Of a DNA stretch of 64,000 nucleotides, positions 44,210 to 52,240 are shown piece after piece (the stretch's first letter is position 1; each line of letters begins with the position of its first letter). The stretch is taken from NCBI RefSeq assembly GCF_035917275.1, contig NZ_CP108509.1, positions 620,001-684,000 on the forward strand, read 5' to 3'. The position numbers and the translations under genes were made by a program. Below the pieces are notes generated by a model. That model saw only the letters and a list, made by a program, of their open reading frames with translations. It was not told the origin of the DNA and searched no databases. Origin of the DNA: Streptomyces sp. NBC_01237 (GTDB lineage: Bacteria > Actinomycetota > Actinomycetes > Streptomycetales > Streptomycetaceae).

Positions 44210-44980
44210 CTATCCGGCGAGGTTGAGGTTGTGCAGGCGGGCGATTCCGAGCATGGCGTGGTGGACGCCGTCGCCCTTGAGGCGGCAGTCGCGGAGGATC
44301 TTCCAGGTCTTCATGCGGGCGAAGACATGCTCGACGCGGGCGCGGACCTGTTTGCGGGACTTGTTGTGGGCCTGTTTCCAGTCGGGCAGCTCTTCGCCTT
44401 TGCGGCGTCGGTGGGGCATGACGAGCCCGGTGCCCGGATAGCCGCCGTCGGCGATCGTCATCGTCTTGCCGACGGCAGCCTTCGCGCCGGACTCCTCCCA
44501 CGCCTTGCAGTCGTTGCGGTTGCCGGGCAGTGGCCGGCCGACCAGCACGACGAGCCGGGTGTCAGCGTCGATGACGACCTGGTGGTTGGTGGAGTACCGG
44601 TAGTTCTTGGACTGCTCGGCGATGGTGTGATCGCGGGTGGGCACCAGAGTGCCGTCCACGATGAGCACGGTGTCCTTGCGGAATCGCTTGCGGGGCTGCA
44701 GCGCGAGCGACGGGCCGAGGTCATCGATGATTCGGTCGGCCGCGGACTTCGAGATCCCGAAGAGCGGGGCAAGCTGGCGCAACGTGAGGTTCGTGCGCCA
44801 GTACGCCGCGACAAGCAGCACCCGGTCTTCCAGCGGAAGGGACCACGGGCGGCCCTTGCGCACCGGATCCGCACCCTCGCGGCGCAGTTCAGTCACCAAC
44901 CTGCCGAAGACACGCGGGCTCAGCCCCGTGAACGGGGTTATCCAGGACGACTCCCACGCCGTGATCACACCAGACACCAC
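44210..44980 (-). CDS. IS5-family transposase
   Basis: 256 residues, apparently intact. An N-terminal helix-turn-helix (LTLRQLAPLFGISKSAADRII) is followed by a DDE domain: first Asp in LIVDGTLVP, second in IADGGYPG, Glu in VRARVEHVFARMK. Normal length for this group. Transposition of the element at 44149-45425 is its expected role. Confidence 0.9.
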   Translation of the reverse strand: MVSGVITAWESSWITPFTGLSPRVFGRLVTELRREGADPVRKGRPWSLPLEDRVLLVAAYWRTNLTLRQLAPLFGISKSAADRIIDDLGPSLALQPRKRFRKDTVLIVDGTLVPTRDHTIAEQSKNYRYSTNHQVVIDADTRLVVLVGRPLPGNRNDCKAWEESGAKAAVGKTMTIADGGYPGTGLVMPHRRRKGEELPDWKQAHNKSRKQVRARVEHVFARMKTWKILRDCRLKGDGVHHAMLGIARLHNLNLAG

Positions 44981-45022
44981 AAGATCGTTTCATGGTGCTG
45001 GCACAACGTCGAGAATGCTCCC

Positions 45023-45340
45023 ATGACTGAAAAGCTGGTGAAGTTTCTCAAGGCGCGGCTCGACGAGGAGGCCGACTTGGCCCGACGCTGCGACGGCGAC
45101 GGATGCGGGGAATGGTCTGCCCACGGACACACGGTCGACTTCTGCCAGGTTGACCTCTCCGGATTCCACCCCACGATTGCTCTGCATGTGGCACTGCACG
45201 ACCCGGCCCGCGTCCTGCGCGAGGTCGAAGCCAAGCGGCGCATCCTGGCCCGTCACGCCCGCGACCCCTGGCCGTGCCACGACCTACGCGACCTTGCCTT
45301 GCCTTACGCCGACCATCCTGACTTCCCCGCACGGGCCTGA
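45023..45340 (+). CDS. DUF6221-family protein inside the IS
   Basis: 105 residues. MTEKLVKFLKARLDEEADLA, then HDPARVLREVEAKRRIL and the tail DLALPYADHPDF. These match the small DUF6221 proteins common in Streptomyces, of unknown function and often near mobile DNA. It starts 43 bp from the divergent transposase start and lies entirely between the transposase and the right inverted repeat. Confidence 0.8.
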   Translation: MTEKLVKFLKARLDEEADLARRCDGDGCGEWSAHGHTVDFCQVDLSGFHPTIALHVALHDPARVLREVEAKRRILARHARDPWPCHDLRDLALPYADHPDFPARA

Positions 45341-45431
45341 AGCCGGGCAGCACACAAGCAGAGGACCCAGCAAGGCCGCGTGCTGGACCGCGCGTCGCCC
45401 TCTGAAGATCGTGTTTACGGGACAGCCCTTA

Positions 45432-45521
45432 GGGGTTGCAGAACAATAAGTTGCGCACTCTCGCTCTTGACACCGCAGCTCATGCACGGTGTTCGACAGC
45501 AAGTTGATGATCTGCAATCCC
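45432..45521. repeat. 90-bp MITE-like inverted-repeat element
   Basis: Ends GGGGTTGCAGA and TCTGCAATCCC; the arms continue to pair imperfectly over 23 bp (18 matches). TTA flanks both sides (45429-45431 and 45522-45524), a plausible target duplication of an IS5-type transposase. No coding capacity. Confidence 0.55.
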
Positions 45522-45524
45522 TTA

Positions 45525-46421
45525 GAGCTCGTAACACGATCATGATCGTGCCTTCTTGAGGCGTCTGAAGCAGATCAGGCTGCAGGCGAGGGAGACGAAG
45601 GCGTCGTGAAGTTCGGTGCGGCGTTCCCAGCGCACGGCGAGCCGCTTGAACTGGTGGAGTAGGGCGAAGGTCTGCTCGACGACGTAGCGGAGCTTGCCGA
45701 TGCCCTTGATGTTCGGTGATCCCTTGCGTGAGATGACAGGCAGGATTCGTCGGTTCCGCAGTGCGTCGCGGTGGGCGTTGGAGTCGTAGCCCTTGTCCCC
45801 GAGCAGGGATTCAGGTCGACGGCGGGGGCGGCCGGGGTGTCCCGCGACGGGCGGGATGCCCTCGACCAGGGCGAGGGTCTGGGTGACGTCGTTGACGTTC
45901 GCCGCGGTCGTGATGACCTTCAGTGGGGTGCCGCGTCCGTCGCAGATGAGATGGTGCTTGCTGCCTGTCTTCCGCCGGTCGACCGGCGACGGACCGGTGT
46001 CGGCGCCCCCCTTTTTTGCGCGGATGTGAGAACCATCCACGCAGGCCCGCGACCAGTCGAGCTCGCCGGCCGCGTTCAGCTCGGCGAGCAGGGCCCGGTG
46101 CAGCCGGTCGAAAGCTCCTGCCTTCTGCCACCGGTCCAGTCGGCGCCAGCACGTCTGCCCCGACCCGAAGCCCAACTCCAACGGCAGGAGTTGCCAGGCT
46201 ATGTCGTTATAGAGAACGAACAGAATGCCCTGTGGACAGAGCCGGTCCGACACCGGCCGAGGCCCCGGGGACCGCTCTGGCCACGGCGGCAACAACGGCT
46301 CGATCAATGCCCACAACTCATCGTCCACGATCCACGGTCGAGTGCCCACACCATCACGAACGGCCGAACCATCACTCCGGTAACGCCCAACCAGCCCACA
46401 GCAACTCCGTGTTACGTGTTC
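45525..46421. mobile_element. IS5-family (IS427-like) insertion sequence
   Basis: 897 bp bounded by GAGCTCGTAACACG (45525-45538) and CGTGTTACGTGTTC (46408-46421), which pair at 12 of 14 positions. It holds one transposase gene on the minus strand. The left flank is TTA and the right flank TCA, so a simple target duplication is not preserved. Confidence 0.75.
45540..46349 (-). CDS. IS5-family (IS427-like) transposase
   Basis: 269 residues in a single open frame. N-terminal DUF4096-like part (IVDDELWALIEPLLPPWP, LCPQGILFVLYNDIAWQLLP), then the DDE domain: SRACVDGSHIRAKKGGADTGPS, LLGDKGYDSNAHRDAL and VVEQTFALLHQFKRLAVRWE. Members of this group are sometimes made from two frames; here one frame is complete. 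Likely active in cis. Confidence 0.9.
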   Translation of the reverse strand: MGTRPWIVDDELWALIEPLLPPWPERSPGPRPVSDRLCPQGILFVLYNDIAWQLLPLELGFGSGQTCWRRLDRWQKAGAFDRLHRALLAELNAAGELDWSRACVDGSHIRAKKGGADTGPSPVDRRKTGSKHHLICDGRGTPLKVITTAANVNDVTQTLALVEGIPPVAGHPGRPRRRPESLLGDKGYDSNAHRDALRNRRILPVISRKGSPNIKGIGKLRYVVEQTFALLHQFKRLAVRWERRTELHDAFVSLACSLICFRRLKKARS

Positions 46422-47557
46422 TCAGGCCGGTTCTTCCGGGCCGTCGCCCACGCGGCGAAGTCCTCGACGCCGCCGATGAGCGCCTCGAACCGGAATGAGT
46501 GGAAGAGGTCGAAAGCGTGGTGGGCGCCCGGTAGTTCGGCGTACACGACCGGCGAGGTGGAGACCGATTCCAGAGCGGTGACAAGGGCCCTGGGGTTCTC
46601 CGTGTCTACCAGCTCGTCCAGGTCCCCGTGCGCGATGAGGAATGGTGGTGCATCCGTCCGGACGAGGTTGACCGGCGAGGTCGCTGGGTCGCCGTCGAAG
46701 TATTCCGCGAGAAAACCGTTGAGCACGACGGCCGCGGTCACGGAGGTGTCTGCCTCCTCGAACCCGGGCTGGTAGGCCGGTTCATTGGGGGTGAGTGCTG
46801 CCTGAGCCGCCATGTGCCCACCCGCGGAGCTCCCCGCCACGAACACGGCGGCCGCAGGCGCCGCGCCGTACTCCGCTGCGTGTTCGCGCGCCCAGGCGAT
46901 GACCTTCTTCGCGTCGATCAGATGGGCGGGATGCGGGAACTCGGGGCGCAGCCGGTAGTTGGCGCTGATGCAGACCCAGCCCTGGCTGGCGAGCCGGTAG
47001 AGCAGGGGCAGCGACTGAGTGTTCTTCCGGCCCTGGTCGTAGTGGCCACCATGGAAGTGGATCATTACGGAGCCGCCTTCGGGGCGTGAGCGGTGGTGGT
47101 AGACGTCGAGGAGGTTGCGACGGCCTGCGTCTCCGTAGCTGAGGTTGCTTACCCGCTTGACGTCGCGGCGGCGGCGAAAGACGGGCCTGAGCAGGATGCG
47201 GGCCAGCGGTGGCCGGCGGTGCGTCCCCGTCCCGACGCCGAGCGCGTCGTCCAAGGCGACACGCACCACGGACGCCGCCCGCATTCCGCGCAGGGTGATC
47301 ACCACAAGCCCGGCAGCCGCGGCCCCTGCCACCCCAACGTTCACCCGGTCGAAGGTCGTGGTGATGTCGCCCTCGGAGAAGGCCAGTGCTGTCGAGGCCA
47401 CCAGCGCGTAGAGAGCGACGTGCGGGATCTCGTTGAAGACCAGGCCGAGCCGGTAGCTGAAGTAGAAGAGCGGTTTCGGCCCGCGTATGCGAACCAGACA
47501 GAACATCACGATTAGCACGGCCAACACCACGGTCACCAGATAGCCCACAGCCACCAC
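46412..47557 (-). CDS. Membrane-anchored alpha/beta hydrolase (HSL/BD-FAE-like esterase)
   Basis: About 381 residues from GTG 47557; the start is uncertain. N-terminal membrane helices (VGYLVTVVLAVLIVMFCLV, HVALYALVASTALAF, VAGAAAAGLVVITL) precede the hydrolase: oxyanion-hole HFHGGHYDQG, nucleophile Ser in AGSSAGGHMAAQ, Asp in LIAHGDLDELVD, His in PGAHHAFDLF. The last codons (ENT, TAA) come from the right end of the IS at 45525-46421, so the original C-terminus was replaced. It lies between that IS and a related IS scrap at 47697-47825. Confidence 0.82.
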   Translation of the reverse strand: MVAVGYLVTVVLAVLIVMFCLVRIRGPKPLFYFSYRLGLVFNEIPHVALYALVASTALAFSEGDITTTFDRVNVGVAGAAAAGLVVITLRGMRAASVVRVALDDALGVGTGTHRRPPLARILLRPVFRRRRDVKRVSNLSYGDAGRRNLLDVYHHRSRPEGGSVMIHFHGGHYDQGRKNTQSLPLLYRLASQGWVCISANYRLRPEFPHPAHLIDAKKVIAWAREHAAEYGAAPAAAVFVAGSSAGGHMAAQAALTPNEPAYQPGFEEADTSVTAAVVLNGFLAEYFDGDPATSPVNLVRTDAPPFLIAHGDLDELVDTENPRALVTALESVSTSPVVYAELPGAHHAFDLFHSFRFEALIGGVEDFAAWATARKNRPENT

Positions 47558-47696
47558 AACACCCCGTTCGACACTCGCCCAGACAAACCCCTTCTGTGGT
47601 ACCACGGTTGGAGGGACGGGGGAGGGCGAAGTGCGCGCTGCGGAGGTGCGCTTGCGGTAGCTGCCCGCCCAGGCCCCAGGCGAGGCGCAATGGTGG

Positions 47697-47825
47697 GGGG
47701 GGCACGGTTCGATCAGCACCCAGAGCTCATCGTCCAGGGTCGAGTACCCACACCCTCAAAACGGCCAAATCGCCTCACCGGCGACGCCTCACCTGCACAC
47801 TTCAGCAAGATCGTGTTACGAGTTC
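47697..47825. mobile_element. Right-end fragment of an IS427-like element
   Basis: Resembles the last ~130 bp of the IS at 45525-46421: minus-strand transposase start region (GGTTCGATCA, CTCATCGTCCAGGGTCGAG, CCCACACC) and terminal CGTGTTACGAGTTC (47812-47825). TTA follows at 47826-47828, mirroring the TTA before the left IS end at 45525. Confidence 0.65.
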
Positions 47826-47899
47826 TTAGCCCGCACCGTTCGGGAAGGGGCCGTCGGAAAAGGACTCGAACCACGAGCACCTCGCCGGCGGCCTACTTC

Positions 47900-48628
47900 A
47901 CACCGTCTGTGGTCGGCCGACGGGACTTGGGAGCGTCTGCTCCAGCAGGTCCAGGCCGAGGCCGACGCGGTTGGGGGGATCGACTGGGACATCTCTGTCG
48001 ACTCCACCGTCGTGCGTGCGCATCAGCATGCGGCCGGCGCCCGCACCGGCCCCCGCTTCAAAGGGGGCCGCGAAGGCAGAACACCAGGACGAGACGCCGT
48101 GGCAGAGTTTTCACGGCCGCTTGGTGGAGGTGGTGCGGGAGGCGAGGGCTTGGGCCGCTCGCGGGGCGGTTTCACCAGCAAAATCCACTTGAGCGCGGAT
48201 GGCCGCTGCCGTCCGCTGTCCCTGGTCGTCACGCCAGGGCAGCAGGCGGACTGCACCCAGTTCAATCGGTGCTGGAGAAGATCCGGGTCCCCCGTCTCGG
48301 GCCGGGCAGGCCCCGCAAGAAGCCGGACAGCCTTGCTGCGGACAAGGCTTACAGCAACGGCCTCGTCCGCGACTACTTGCGGCGCCGAGGCGTCCGGCAC
48401 ACGATCCCGGAGAAGACCGACAGCCAGGCCGCCCGCCTACGCAAAGGCTCAGGCGGCGGGCGACCGCCCGCGTTCAACGAAGAGCGGTACAAGAAACGCA
48501 ACACCGTCGAGCGGGCCATCAACAAGCTCAAGCACGCCAGAGCCGTCGCCACTCGATACGACAAGCGCGGCTACGTCTTCCTCGGCACCGCCACCGCAGC
48601 AGCCCTCGTCATCTGGCTCCGCACGTGA
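47900..48628 (+). pseudogene. IS5-family transposase, 5' truncated and frameshifted
   Basis: Begins mid-protein at LWSADGTWERLLQQVQAEAD. First Asp in SVDSTVVRAHQHAAGAR; GGFTSKIHLSADGRCRPLSLVVTPGQ; a frameshift near 48255; then EKIRVPRLGPGRPRKKPDSL, ADKAYSNG, GRPPAFNEERYKKRNTVERA and a normal end LVIWLRT at 48628. The helix-turn-helix start and its terminal repeat are gone. Confidence 0.85.
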
Positions 48629-48641
48629 TCGCCCGGACAAG

Positions 48642-48743
48642 TCCTAGCGCGTTGAGGGCGACGACCCTACCGGAGAGCGGCGCGAAGATCTCGGTTACCG
48701 CCTTGACCAACTCCACACTGCCGAATGCCTCCTCGGCCTCAAG
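48642..48743 (-). pseudogene. Glycine-cleavage H protein-like (lipoyl domain) scrap
   Basis: 34 codons reading LEAEEAFGSVELVKAVTEI then FAPLSGRVVALNALG. This matches the lipoyl-lysine hairpin of GcvH (Lys in SVELVKAV). It lies between two IS5 transposase remnants, with no start, stop or rest of the gene. Confidence 0.5.
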
Positions 48744-48866
48744 CTGGGTGCACTCCCGAAAGACGGAGGGCTCTCGGTTCTGTCTGCCGCGCGTGGCCGG
48801 CCCGGAAGACGGTCAGAGCGATCGCCGTCGTGCCGAAGACCAGCGGCGCTTGTGGGCACGAAGAGC

Positions 48867-49560
48867 GCGGTCGGGTTGGGAAGCCGATGGCACATGGGCC
48901 AGGTTGCTTGAGCACGCGCAGGTCCGCGATGACGCGGTGGGCCGGATCGAGTGGGCCGTGTTGGTGGACTCCACCATCAATCGTGCCCACCAGTACGCCG
49001 CCGGCGCCCGCAAAAAGGGGAGCCTTGCGGGGACAAATTGGAGGATCCGCAACGCTCGGCGGCGCGGCAGGCTCTCGGCCGATCCTGAGGAGGGCTGACC
49101 ACCAAGGTCCACCTGGCCGTCGACGGACGAGGCATGCCGCTGTCCATCGTCCTGACACCGGGAAACGTCAACGACTTTACGATGCTCGACGCACTCCTGG
49201 ACGTCCTTTACGTCCCCGGTCCGGGATGGGCAAGGCCCCGACGCCGACCTGACCGGCTGCTGGCCGACAAGGCGTACTCCTCCCGGGCTCCGGGCCGGGC
49301 TCAGGCACCGTGGCATCAAGGCCACCATTCCCGAACGCTCCGACCAGGTCGGCAACCCGGGTCGAAGGGGCAGCGCCAACGGCCGCCGGGCCGCCTTCGA
49401 CCGGGATGCATACAAGCACCGAACCGTCGTGGAACGCTGCTTCAGTCGGCTCAATCGTCTACGGGCCGTTGCCACACGGTTCGACAAGCTCGCCAGCCGC
49501 TACCGGGCGGGACTGCAGCTGAGTTCGCTCATCCTGTGGCTACGCGATCTGGTGCCGTGA
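48867..49560 (+). pseudogene. IS5-family transposase, multiply frameshifted
   Basis: Pieces in three frames: EADGTWARLLEHAQ and LVDSTINRAHQYAAGARKKG; then LTTKVHLAVDGRGMPLSIVL, TPGNVNDFTML and LLADKAYSS; finally FDRDAYKHRTVVERCFSRLN and LQLSSLILWLRDLVP to a stop at 49558. Related to the remnant at 47900-48628 but a different copy. Inactive. Confidence 0.85.
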
Positions 49561-50061
49561 CCGTCGGGCGAACAGACTTCGCCGCCTGCGAGGTTGAGTC
49601 GTGAACGCCGTTTGCGGGACACCCAGTGCATCGAGCCGTGACATGAGCCGAACCTCTTGCTCCGATGTGACAGCGATCCACAGGGCTGTGCCCGTGTCGC
49701 TGGCGCTGAAGATCTCCCGACCCTGTCGCCACGCCTCGGCATGAATCGTGTAGGGAGCCAAGGCCAGAAGCACGTCGAACTGCGTGTCCGCGCGGACGTC
49801 GACGTCAATCCCCATACCAGGATCACCTATGGCAGACCGGGGGCCCTCGGCCACCTCGTTGGCGGCCATCGACAACCCCTGCTCGTATGCGGGCGTCACT
49901 TCCCGTGGCCAGGCGATATCGCTGTAGGCATCGACGTGAGCCGTCTCGATGCTGTCTCGCAGGACACAAAGCGCCTCACGGTGAACACGCACCACGTCTG
50001 CTGCCTCCAGGCCGTCTCGGAGGAACAGGTCTCGACGTGGTTCATCGGCTTCACTGGTCAT
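49540..50061 (-). CDS. Hypothetical protein with IS-derived C-terminal tail
   Basis: 173 residues from ATG 50061 with AAAGG upstream. Mixed alpha/beta composition (ADVVRVHREALCVLRDSIET, ADTQFDVLLALAPYTIHAEAW, GTALWIAVTSEQEVRLMSRLD). No family recognised. The last ~10 codons (RRSLFARRSRHQIA) overlap the 3' end of the IS5 remnant on the other strand, so the native C-terminus was probably replaced. Confidence 0.55.
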   Translation of the reverse strand: MTSEADEPRRDLFLRDGLEAADVVRVHREALCVLRDSIETAHVDAYSDIAWPREVTPAYEQGLSMAANEVAEGPRSAIGDPGMGIDVDVRADTQFDVLLALAPYTIHAEAWRQGREIFSASDTGTALWIAVTSEQEVRLMSRLDALGVPQTAFTTQPRRRRSLFARRSRHQIA

Positions 50062-50370
50062 ACGGCCGAGCCTTTCACGCGCCGATGTCGTCCCTTTGAA
50101 GGGCCTGACCATTCGCGGCTGCGGCTGCCGTTGCGTTGTGGCCGCCCAGCTGACGACTTCTCTCACCCACAGCTTGATCAGTTGTCAGACGGGCATAGCC
50201 GGACAGGATCCGTGGCTCGGACGAGGCCTGCCCCTTACTGATTCTGGGCGGACTGGACGAGCACGATGAGCAGATCTGACGAGCGTCGGAGGGATCGCCC
50301 TTCATCCGGGGCAGCCCGCACGGTCGTGTGCAACGGTCCCTGCAGCGCCTGAGAGACGAGGCCGTCGTGT

Positions 50371-52137
50371 TCAGCGGTGGGACTCCAGGCGCCTGCGATG
50401 CAGCCACTTCGGCAGTGCGGGGGCTTCCAGGAACCCCTCGGCGCGGGCGCTCGCGATCCCGATCCGCAGCAGGTCGGTGCTCTGGGCGTACAGCAGGAAG
50501 CGGGGCTCCCAGATGGGCCGGTACTTGGCGTTGGCGCGGTAGAGCGACTCGATCTGCCACCAGCGGGAGAAGAACGTCAGCAGGGAGCGCCACAGCCGCA
50601 GCACCGGGCCCGCGCCGATCCGGGAGCCGCGTTCGAAGACCGCGCGGAACATCGCGAAGTTCAGCGAGATCTGGGTGATGCCGAGGTCGCCCGTGCGTCG
50701 GATCAGCTCCAGCACCATGAACTCGAACAGCCCGTTGTCCGATTTCCGGTCACGCCGCATGAGGTCCAGGGAGAGCCCGTCGCCACCCCATGGGACGAAG
50801 CTCAGCAGGGCACGCGGCCGTCCGTCGGCATCACGGCAGACGATTATTACGCAGCGCCCGTCCTGGGGGTCGCCGAGACGTCCCAGCGCCATGGAGAAAC
50901 CGCGTTCCGTCGCCCCGTCGCGCCAGTCGTCGGCCAGTTCGGTCATCCGGGCCATCTCGTCCGGCGGCAGGTCCTCGTGACGGCTGATGCGAACGGTGTA
51001 CCCGGCGCGTTCGACACGGTGGTGCGCCTGGCGGACACTCCGTATGGCTCGGCCCTCAAGAGTGAACTCATTGGTGTCGACGATGGCCTCGTCGCCCAGT
51101 TCCAGGGCGTTGAGGCCGTGGCGGGCGTAGACGGTGCCACCCTCTTCGCTCGCCCCGATCACGGAAGGTGTCCAGCCGTGCGCGCGGGCCTGGGCCAGCC
51201 AGCGGTCGATCGCTCCCGGCCATGCCTCCGGGTCGCCGATCGGATCGCCGGAGGCGAGCGAGACCCCGCTGACCACTCGGTAGGTGACGGCTGATTTGCC
51301 CGACGGCGACCAGATGACACTTTTGTCGCGGCGCATGGCGAAGTAGCCGAGGGAGTCCCGTTCGCCGTGACGGTCGAGCAGCGCACGCATGTCCCGCTGG
51401 TCCTCGTCGGTCAGCGGGTCGACGGTGCGGCGGGACCTGAACGCCGCGTACAGGACCAGCAGGATCAGTGCCGTGCTCATCAGGTTGATGAGGACATTGG
51501 CCCAGCCGGGGGTGACGATCCCCTCGAAGTGGACGTCGTCGTAGGTGAGCGAGAACATGCGGAGCACGCCGTAGTGCCAGCGTTCCGGGAAGTCGGAGCG
51601 CCCGGGGTCCGGGTCGGTGTTGCTCACGGAGACCATCGTGGCGGCGAGCAGGGAACCCACGGCCAGCCCGACCGCACCTACGGCGACCGCCAGTTTCGGA
51701 TTGGCGCGATCGCCCTTCGCGGAGAACTCACGCCGCCCGGTGAGCAGGGCGACGACGAAGAGCGCGGTCAGCAGGACCGAGACCCAGTTCTGGGCGTGTT
51801 GCCGGTACACCGGCGACCCCAGGGCGAGGGCGGTCAGCACCAGCGTCAGCCCGGACACGGCGAGATTGAGGATCCAGGCCGCGCGTTTACGCCGCCGCAT
51901 GGTGATCGCCAGAAACAGGGACAGAGCACCCGAGGAAAACCCGGCGGTCAGCAGATAGGGCGTGAAGTACTCGCCGTCACTGTGCCGCCGGATGTCGTTT
52001 CCGAAGGAGACCCACACAGCGCTGAGGAAGTTGACGAAGGTGACGGCACGCAAGTACCAGACCGCGAACGCATACGAACGCCGTGACCACCCGCGGTGAT
52101 CCGTACCCGGCTCCCGACTCGCTCGAACACGCCCCAT
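50371..52137 (-). CDS. DUF2156 / MprF C-terminal-type membrane protein (aminoacyl-PG synthase family)
   Basis: 588 residues from an ATG at 52137. Residues ~25-240 hold about six membrane helices (AVWYLRAVTFVNFLSAVWV, LILLVLYAAF). The cytoplasmic half is the GNAT-like DUF2156 domain: FAMRRDKSVIWSPSGKSAV, VSGVSLASGDPIGDP, YARHGLNALELGDEAIVDT, LSFVPWGGDGLSLDLMRR, ISLNFAMFRAVFERG. This domain in MprF/LysX-type proteins transfers amino acids from tRNA to phosphatidylglycerol. No lysyl-tRNA synthetase is fused or adjacent, so the lipid product is unknown. Confidence 0.85.
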   Translation of the reverse strand: MGRVRASREPGTDHRGWSRRSYAFAVWYLRAVTFVNFLSAVWVSFGNDIRRHSDGEYFTPYLLTAGFSSGALSLFLAITMRRRKRAAWILNLAVSGLTLVLTALALGSPVYRQHAQNWVSVLLTALFVVALLTGRREFSAKGDRANPKLAVAVGAVGLAVGSLLAATMVSVSNTDPDPGRSDFPERWHYGVLRMFSLTYDDVHFEGIVTPGWANVLINLMSTALILLVLYAAFRSRRTVDPLTDEDQRDMRALLDRHGERDSLGYFAMRRDKSVIWSPSGKSAVTYRVVSGVSLASGDPIGDPEAWPGAIDRWLAQARAHGWTPSVIGASEEGGTVYARHGLNALELGDEAIVDTNEFTLEGRAIRSVRQAHHRVERAGYTVRISRHEDLPPDEMARMTELADDWRDGATERGFSMALGRLGDPQDGRCVIIVCRDADGRPRALLSFVPWGGDGLSLDLMRRDRKSDNGLFEFMVLELIRRTGDLGITQISLNFAMFRAVFERGSRIGAGPVLRLWRSLLTFFSRWWQIESLYRANAKYRPIWEPRFLLYAQSTDLLRIGIASARAEGFLEAPALPKWLHRRRLESHR

Positions 52138-52240
52138 GGCGGCGACCCTAAAGGGCGCGGCGCGCGCGGACGCGCTCCGTCGGCACGGTGAACGGGTGGA
52201 CCTGCCGTGGCTGGGCTACGTCCCTCTGGCAGATGTCCGG

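Larger units (their letters stand above)
44149..45425. mobile_element. IS5-family element with a DUF6221 passenger gene
   Basis: Bounded by the inverted repeat CTGTCCCGTAAA (44149-44160) and TTTACGGGACAG (45414-45425), with further similarity just inside (GATCT on both sides). Contents: a minus-strand transposase (44210-44980) and a plus-strand DUF6221 gene (45023-45340). A degenerate end-like sequence (AAGATCGTTTCATGG) lies just upstream of the transposase at about 44985-45000 and may be the ancestral right end. No target duplication is visible. Confidence 0.65.

Noticed and set aside
47690..47899. Start of a 312-codon frame running into the IS5 remnant
   Set aside because: The first ~70 codons are the IS427-like end and unrelated linker; the frame is accidental.
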